Below, piece by piece: positions 60,521 to 64,000 of a DNA stretch of 64,000 nt. The stretch covers positions 4,278,001 through 4,342,000 of the forward strand of contig NZ_CBDIPG010000001.1 of the NCBI RefSeq assembly GCF_965283645.1, in the 5' to 3' direction. The translations under genes and the position numbers were made by a program. Position 1 is the stretch's first letter. Each line of letters begins with the position of its first letter. Source of the DNA: Kordia sp965283645. Its GTDB lineage: Bacteria > Bacteroidota > Bacteroidia > Flavobacteriales > Flavobacteriaceae. The notes under the pieces are model-generated. The model did not search any database. It was not told where the DNA came from and was given only the letters and a program-made list of their open reading frames with translations.

Positions 60521-60648
60521 AAGCTATCTAAAAAGTCAATACTAATGTCATTACAAGAAATTTTTTATTTCGAAGTAGCCTGTAAATCAATAACTTAAAT
60601 TTTACAGATTGCTTCATTTCATTCGCAATGACATTTTTTAGATAGCTT
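60521..60648. repeat. GTCATT element copy 3 nested in AGCTATCTAAAAA inverted repeat
   Basis: Outer arms AAGCTATCTAAAAA (60521-60534) and TTTTTAGATAGCTT (60635-60648) are perfect. Between them is a decayed GTCATT...CAATGACA element (60546-60633) with 'TTTACAGATTGCTTC' inside. The structure lies in the convergent gap between ada and the small gene at 60672 and may terminate both. Confidence 0.7.
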
Positions 60649-60671
60649 CTTGTTCTCTATAAAAATTGAAT

Positions 60672-60926
60672 TTATTCTAATTCCCATTGAAGTTTTGCTT
60701 GTCCGCTAAGAACTTTATACTGTAACTGTAAAGTGTTAGCTTCTATAAGAACTGGTGTTTGTCCTGGGTGCAAAGGAATTGAGGGCTGTTGTCCGTTAAC
60801 ACCATAAAATGCTTGCGTGTCTCCTTGTGGTTCAAAAGTAACGATAACTTGTGAAGGGTATTTACTAGGTCTTACTTGTGCTGTACCATTTGTTCCTGGA
60901 TCTAAAATTAAAGTTGAAATAGTCAT
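60672..60926 (-). CDS. small protein of unknown function
   Basis: The 84-residue protein ('MTISTLILDPGTNGTAQVRP', later 'QVIVTFEPQGDTQAFYGVNG') is predicted all-beta, soluble and without a signal peptide or cysteine. It has no recognised family and lies alone in a gap between a repeat element and the second macroglobulin gene. The coding pattern is credible and it starts at ATG after an A-rich leader. Confidence 0.6.
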   Translation of the reverse strand: MTISTLILDPGTNGTAQVRPSKYPSQVIVTFEPQGDTQAFYGVNGQQPSIPLHPGQTPVLIEANTLQLQYKVLSGQAKLQWELE

Positions 60927-61116
60927 AATAAATTGTTTTTAAAAATGATTAATAGATATGGTTTGTTTGATATGGTAAAATTGTGCATTTATTAAATCTT
61001 GCGTAAGCGTAATTTCTCTCAAAATTGAATTCGGGTATATTATGCGTATTTACAGGTAATTTTACTTGGTAAGGAAAGAATGGTCAATAAAAAAGTAGTT
61101 ATTAGTCACAGTATTC

Positions 61117-61262
61117 ACTGTCACTTCGAGTGATTTTTAAAATGTGCTATATTGAGTTGAGTCGAAATGAAAAGAAGAAAATTGTATCGAGAAGCATGTG
61201 TAACTTCTAAGTAGCTCTCGATGCAAATCTATTTCGGAAATCCACTCAATCTGACAAAGTGA
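61117..61262. repeat. composite decayed CACTTCGAGTG/TGAGTCGAAAT/TATCGAGAAG element
   Basis: CTGTCACTTCGAGTG (61118-61132), TTGAGTTGAGTCGAAAT (61152-61168), TTGTATCGAGAAG (61182-61194) and CTCTCGATGCAAATC...AAAGTGAG occur in the order of the full element that is split between 5911-5957, 48474 and 50146. The rest of the 410-bp gap (60927-61116 and 61263-61336) shows no gene. Confidence 0.65.
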
Positions 61263-61336
61263 GTTGTTTTTGAATAACGAATAACGAATAACGAAATTAA
61301 AAATGTAAAAGTGTTTCTTTCTAACAATTAATCCAA

Positions 61337-64000
61337 TTAATCCACTTTCACGCGAACACCTTCACTATGACTGCTAAATTCTGGCGCGTACATACTTTGA
61401 ATGGTCGTAATTCCGTTAGAAAATTCTCCCGTATTATTCACCCGTAAATCGTATTCAAACACAAAAACACCTTTCGGTAAATAGTCAAAAAAGAAATTTG
61501 TACTTGCATCTTTTGTACTTTCATAATAGCCCAAACCATCTTGCCATTTGTAGTGCGATAACACATTGATGGGTTCTAAACCAGCCGCACGCATATCTTT
61601 CATATGCACAAATTCCATAACTCTGTCGTTGCGTAATTCAATTCGAACACGAACCAAATCGCCAACTTCTAATTTTGTGTTTTCGTCAATTGCCGTGATC
61701 ACTTCTCCAGCATCTCCATACGTACGTTTGAACAATTTCTTTTTCAATTTCAATGAAGTTTCTGCCGTTGTAATTTTGTCTAAATCTTCAAAATATTGCC
61801 AGTACAATCCGCCCCAAGCGATTCCGTCACCTTTTTTCGTTAACGTAACTTTTGCCATTTCTGGAGTTACTTCATTTCCGTTCCAAGACGTTTTAAAATA
61901 ACCTGTGCCAGCTTCTACTTTTACATTCTCTAAAGTAGTTGGCGAAATTGTTTGATTTCCAATCGTAACATCCACCATATCTGTCACCGAAAGCCAATCG
62001 CTTCCTTGTAATAACAGCGCGTATACAGCGTCCGAAGTTGCTTTGGTTGTTGACCAACGATTGGTTTGTTTATTCTTCAATAACCAAATCTTTAAATTAT
62101 CAATTGTAGCAACATCACTTGACATTTCTGAAAACACTTCAATCATCAACGCCTGCGTTTCAATTGGCGCCTGATACCAATACCAAGAAGCCGTATTTGC
62201 TTTCCAGTACATGCCCAATTCGTCACTTGTAATGCTGTTTTCTTCTAACGAACGTAGAATAGTTTTTGCCGTTTTCGGATTATCCATTCGGTGCGAAACC
62301 AATGCCATTAATCCTTTTGCATATAAACTTCTTTTTAACCAATATTTGGTGATTTGCCCTTTGTAATAATCTGAAATGTCTAATACTTCTTTCGATTTTT
62401 CAAATTGAGGAAAGAAACTTCGCATGTATAAATAATGCAGTTGCGAATATGATAAATGATCTTTAGAAAGGTCTTCTTTTTTATTGTATTTACGAATGTC
62501 TTCATACTCTTTTACAAACTCCGTATCTAAATATGTGATGGCTTTTTCAATAATTGATGACGTTTTGTTTGAAGCATAAATATCTACGCCAAGTTTGTCT
62601 AAATGTCCATAACCTGCAATAATGTGTTGTGTGATGAATCGGTTGGCACGTCCGCCTTTAAACCAAGGAAAACCACCTGACGCATACTGCATTTGTTCTA
62701 GCTTATTACTAATATTTGATTGTTCATTTTTCATTCGATTTAGATCGAATAATAACGCAATTCGTTTCTTTTGTTCACTTTCTGATTGTGCATCACGAAC
62801 CCAAGGTGTTTCTTGAATTAACAACGATTTCAATTCTTGATTCTTCTCTAAATTACTCAACAACGCATCCGAAGATTTCCATTGATTGAATACTGCTTGA
62901 ATTCTTGGATTGCTATTTGCAATATGACTTGCCAATGCATTTGCATAGTAACGCGAGAATGTTTGTTCTGCACATTCATACGGATATTCCATCAAATATG
63001 GTAACGCTTGTACGGCATACCAAGCCGGATTGGAAGTTACTTCCAAACTCAGTTTGTGATGTTGTAACGTGCTTGAATTATTTGTAGCAAGTTTATCCAA
63101 TGTAAATGTTTTTGTTTCGTTAGAACGAATCCACATTGGAAGCGTTTCTGTCACTAACATTCTATTTGATAATACGGGTAATGCACCTTGTTCTCCGTCG
63201 CTGAATGCGCCTGCTTTTGCAGTAATGGTATATTGAACTGCCTGAATATTTTCCGGAATATATAATGTCCAAGAAACTTGTGTATTGCCTTCCGCATCAA
63301 CCGTAAATGATTGTTTTGGGTTTCCTAATCGTGGAAATAAAGCAGGATTGATATCATTTCCATTAATCGGATTTGTCAGTTGCAACATGGCTTCTCCATT
63401 CAGTGTTTTTTCTGAAAGATTTGATATTTTACTACTAATTACAATTTTATCACCTTCACGTAAAAAACGCGGTACATTAGGTAATACCATGAGTTCTTTT
63501 TGTGTAACCGTAGTTAAAGTTTTCGTTGCCGAATGTAACTCTTTCGTGTGTGCTAACAATTGCAATTTCCACTTGGTTAATGCTTCGGGAGTTGTAAAAC
63601 TAAACGAAACATTTCCGTCAGCATCTGTTTGTAATTGTGGAAAGAAAAATGCAGTTTCTTGCAGATTTTTACGCGGAACAATAGTTGTAGCTTCGTCCTT
63701 TTTAGCTGCGGATGCACTTGGAGGTGGTACGCTATCAGCAGTAATTGTTGACACTTCTGTCATAGCGAACGAAACTTCTTCTTCCACCATTTCAGCATCA
63801 TTGACAACTTCAATTCCACTGCTTGCATTTTGCATGTTGTATGATACTCTTTGACTTGCTCTTAATACATTTTTTGATTTAAAGTAACCTTTGTAAATAT
63901 ACATGCGAAAGCCAAACCAATTTAGTTTGTCATACGATTGCGTATTGTAATATTGAGATTTATAATCATGATAGCGTGTAAATCCGGAAGTACCAAAACT
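61337..64000 (-). CDS. alpha-2-macroglobulin-like protein, C-terminal part, 5' end beyond window
   Basis: The frame is open through the last base of the window; the ATG at 63904 is internal. The 888 residues visible match the C-terminal 800 of the 50-kb protein closely ('TQKELMVLPNVPRFLREGD', 'MLVTETLPMWIRSNET', 'LMEYPYECAEQTFSRYYANA'). The thioester Cys codon is at 62972-62974 within CAEQ. Instead of the carboxypeptidase-regulatory/plug insert it has an acidic, Ser/Pro/Lys-rich linker ('EVSTITADSVPPPSASAAKK'). The two paralogues suggest duplication with later gain or loss of the plug. A protease-inhibiting surface or periplasmic role is inferred. Confidence 0.88.
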   Translation of the reverse strand, partial: SFGTSGFTRYHDYKSQYYNTQSYDKLNWFGFRMYIYKGYFKSKNVLRASQRVSYNMQNASSGIEVVNDAEMVEEEVSFAMTEVSTITADSVPPPSASAAKKDEATTIVPRKNLQETAFFFPQLQTDADGNVSFSFTTPEALTKWKLQLLAHTKELHSATKTLTTVTQKELMVLPNVPRFLREGDKIVISSKISNLSEKTLNGEAMLQLTNPINGNDINPALFPRLGNPKQSFTVDAEGNTQVSWTLYIPENIQAVQYTITAKAGAFSDGEQGALPVLSNRMLVTETLPMWIRSNETKTFTLDKLATNNSSTLQHHKLSLEVTSNPAWYAVQALPYLMEYPYECAEQTFSRYYANALASHIANSNPRIQAVFNQWKSSDALLSNLEKNQELKSLLIQETPWVRDAQSESEQKKRIALLFDLNRMKNEQSNISNKLEQMQYASGGFPWFKGGRANRFITQHIIAGYGHLDKLGVDIYASNKTSSIIEKAITYLDTEFVKEYEDIRKYNKKEDLSKDHLSYSQLHYLYMRSFFPQFEKSKEVLDISDYYKGQITKYWLKRSLYAKGLMALVSHRMDNPKTAKTILRSLEENSITSDELGMYWKANTASWYWYQAPIETQALMIEVFSEMSSDVATIDNLKIWLLKNKQTNRWSTTKATSDAVYALLLQGSDWLSVTDMVDVTIGNQTISPTTLENVKVEAGTGYFKTSWNGNEVTPEMAKVTLTKKGDGIAWGGLYWQYFEDLDKITTAETSLKLKKKLFKRTYGDAGEVITAIDENTKLEVGDLVRVRIELRNDRVMEFVHMKDMRAAGLEPINVLSHYKWQDGLGYYESTKDASTNFFFDYLPKGVFVFEYDLRVNNTGEFSNGITTIQSMYAPEFSSHSEGVRVKVD

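Noticed and set aside
1..64000. CRISPR arrays, tRNA or rRNA genes, insertion sequences
   Set aside because: No regularly spaced direct repeats, no cloverleaf or transposase-like frame was recognised on either strand.

Overview
The window is about one-third GC and gene-dense, and it looks like a chromosomal segment of a marine-type Flavobacteriaceae (Bacteroidota). Supporting signs are Bacteroidota-type promoters (TAnnTTTG close to starts), proteins with type IX secretion (T9SS) C-terminal sorting domains, SusC-type carboxypeptidase-regulatory and TonB-plug modules, PafA-type phosphatase, MlaE/MlaF, Dcp, and an HPRT-adenylate kinase fusion. A Kordia-like genus is my guess. I saw no rRNA, tRNA, CRISPR array, prophage or insertion sequence.

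Region 1 (1-9.2 kb) opens with a partial DinB-family gene and a secreted thioredoxin. Next comes the most unusual locus, 1521-5732: a ferritin-like (VioB/RebD-type iron oxidase fold) protein, an 18-cysteine Gly/Ser-rich protein, a DUF692 MNIO iron enzyme and a DUF2063 (BufC/HvfC-like) partner. The MNIO, partner and Cys-rich substrate set resembles a bufferin-type or other copper-related modified-peptide (RiPP) pathway, but with a large leaderless precursor and an extra ferritin-like enzyme. A lipoprotein/DUF4349 divergon with a palindromic operator and an SprT-like metalloprotease follow.

Region 2 (9.2-28 kb) is largely housekeeping and envelope biology: mannose-1-phosphate guanylyltransferase with a DUF389 membrane protein, MlaEF lipid transport, PafA, an orphan LytTR regulator, glycosyltransferase, methyltransferase and flippase, MscL, ProC, a FabH-like synthase, GcvP, a UbiA-like membrane protein and an ECF sigma factor with a small partner.

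Region 3 (28-33.4 kb) is a co-directional, tightly spaced run of eight genes on the minus strand headed by a GbsR/MarR regulator. It includes a methyltransferase, two SRPBCC proteins, DUF2071, a TIGR01777 epimerase and a 57-residue membrane protein. Two copies of a TTTCAA-N6-TTGAAA operator suggest autoregulation.

Region 4 (33.4-50.1 kb) holds a lipoprotein, the Dcp peptidase, two related T9SS proteins, a 736-bp gap with a possible small RNA, a hibernation factor, purEK, the HPRT-Adk fusion, DUF3050, ObgE, peptidase E and small cyclophilin-fold and glyoxalase-fold proteins.

Region 5 (50.2-64 kb) is framed by two paralogous alpha-2-macroglobulin-like proteins with CAEQ thioesters. The complete one carries an inserted carboxypeptidase-regulatory plus TonB-plug module that the other lacks. 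Between them are a histone H1-like Lys/Ala protein, a PEP-mutase-family enzyme and a complete Ada protein. Decayed dispersed palindromic repeats (two families, six loci) lie only in convergent or tandem gaps.
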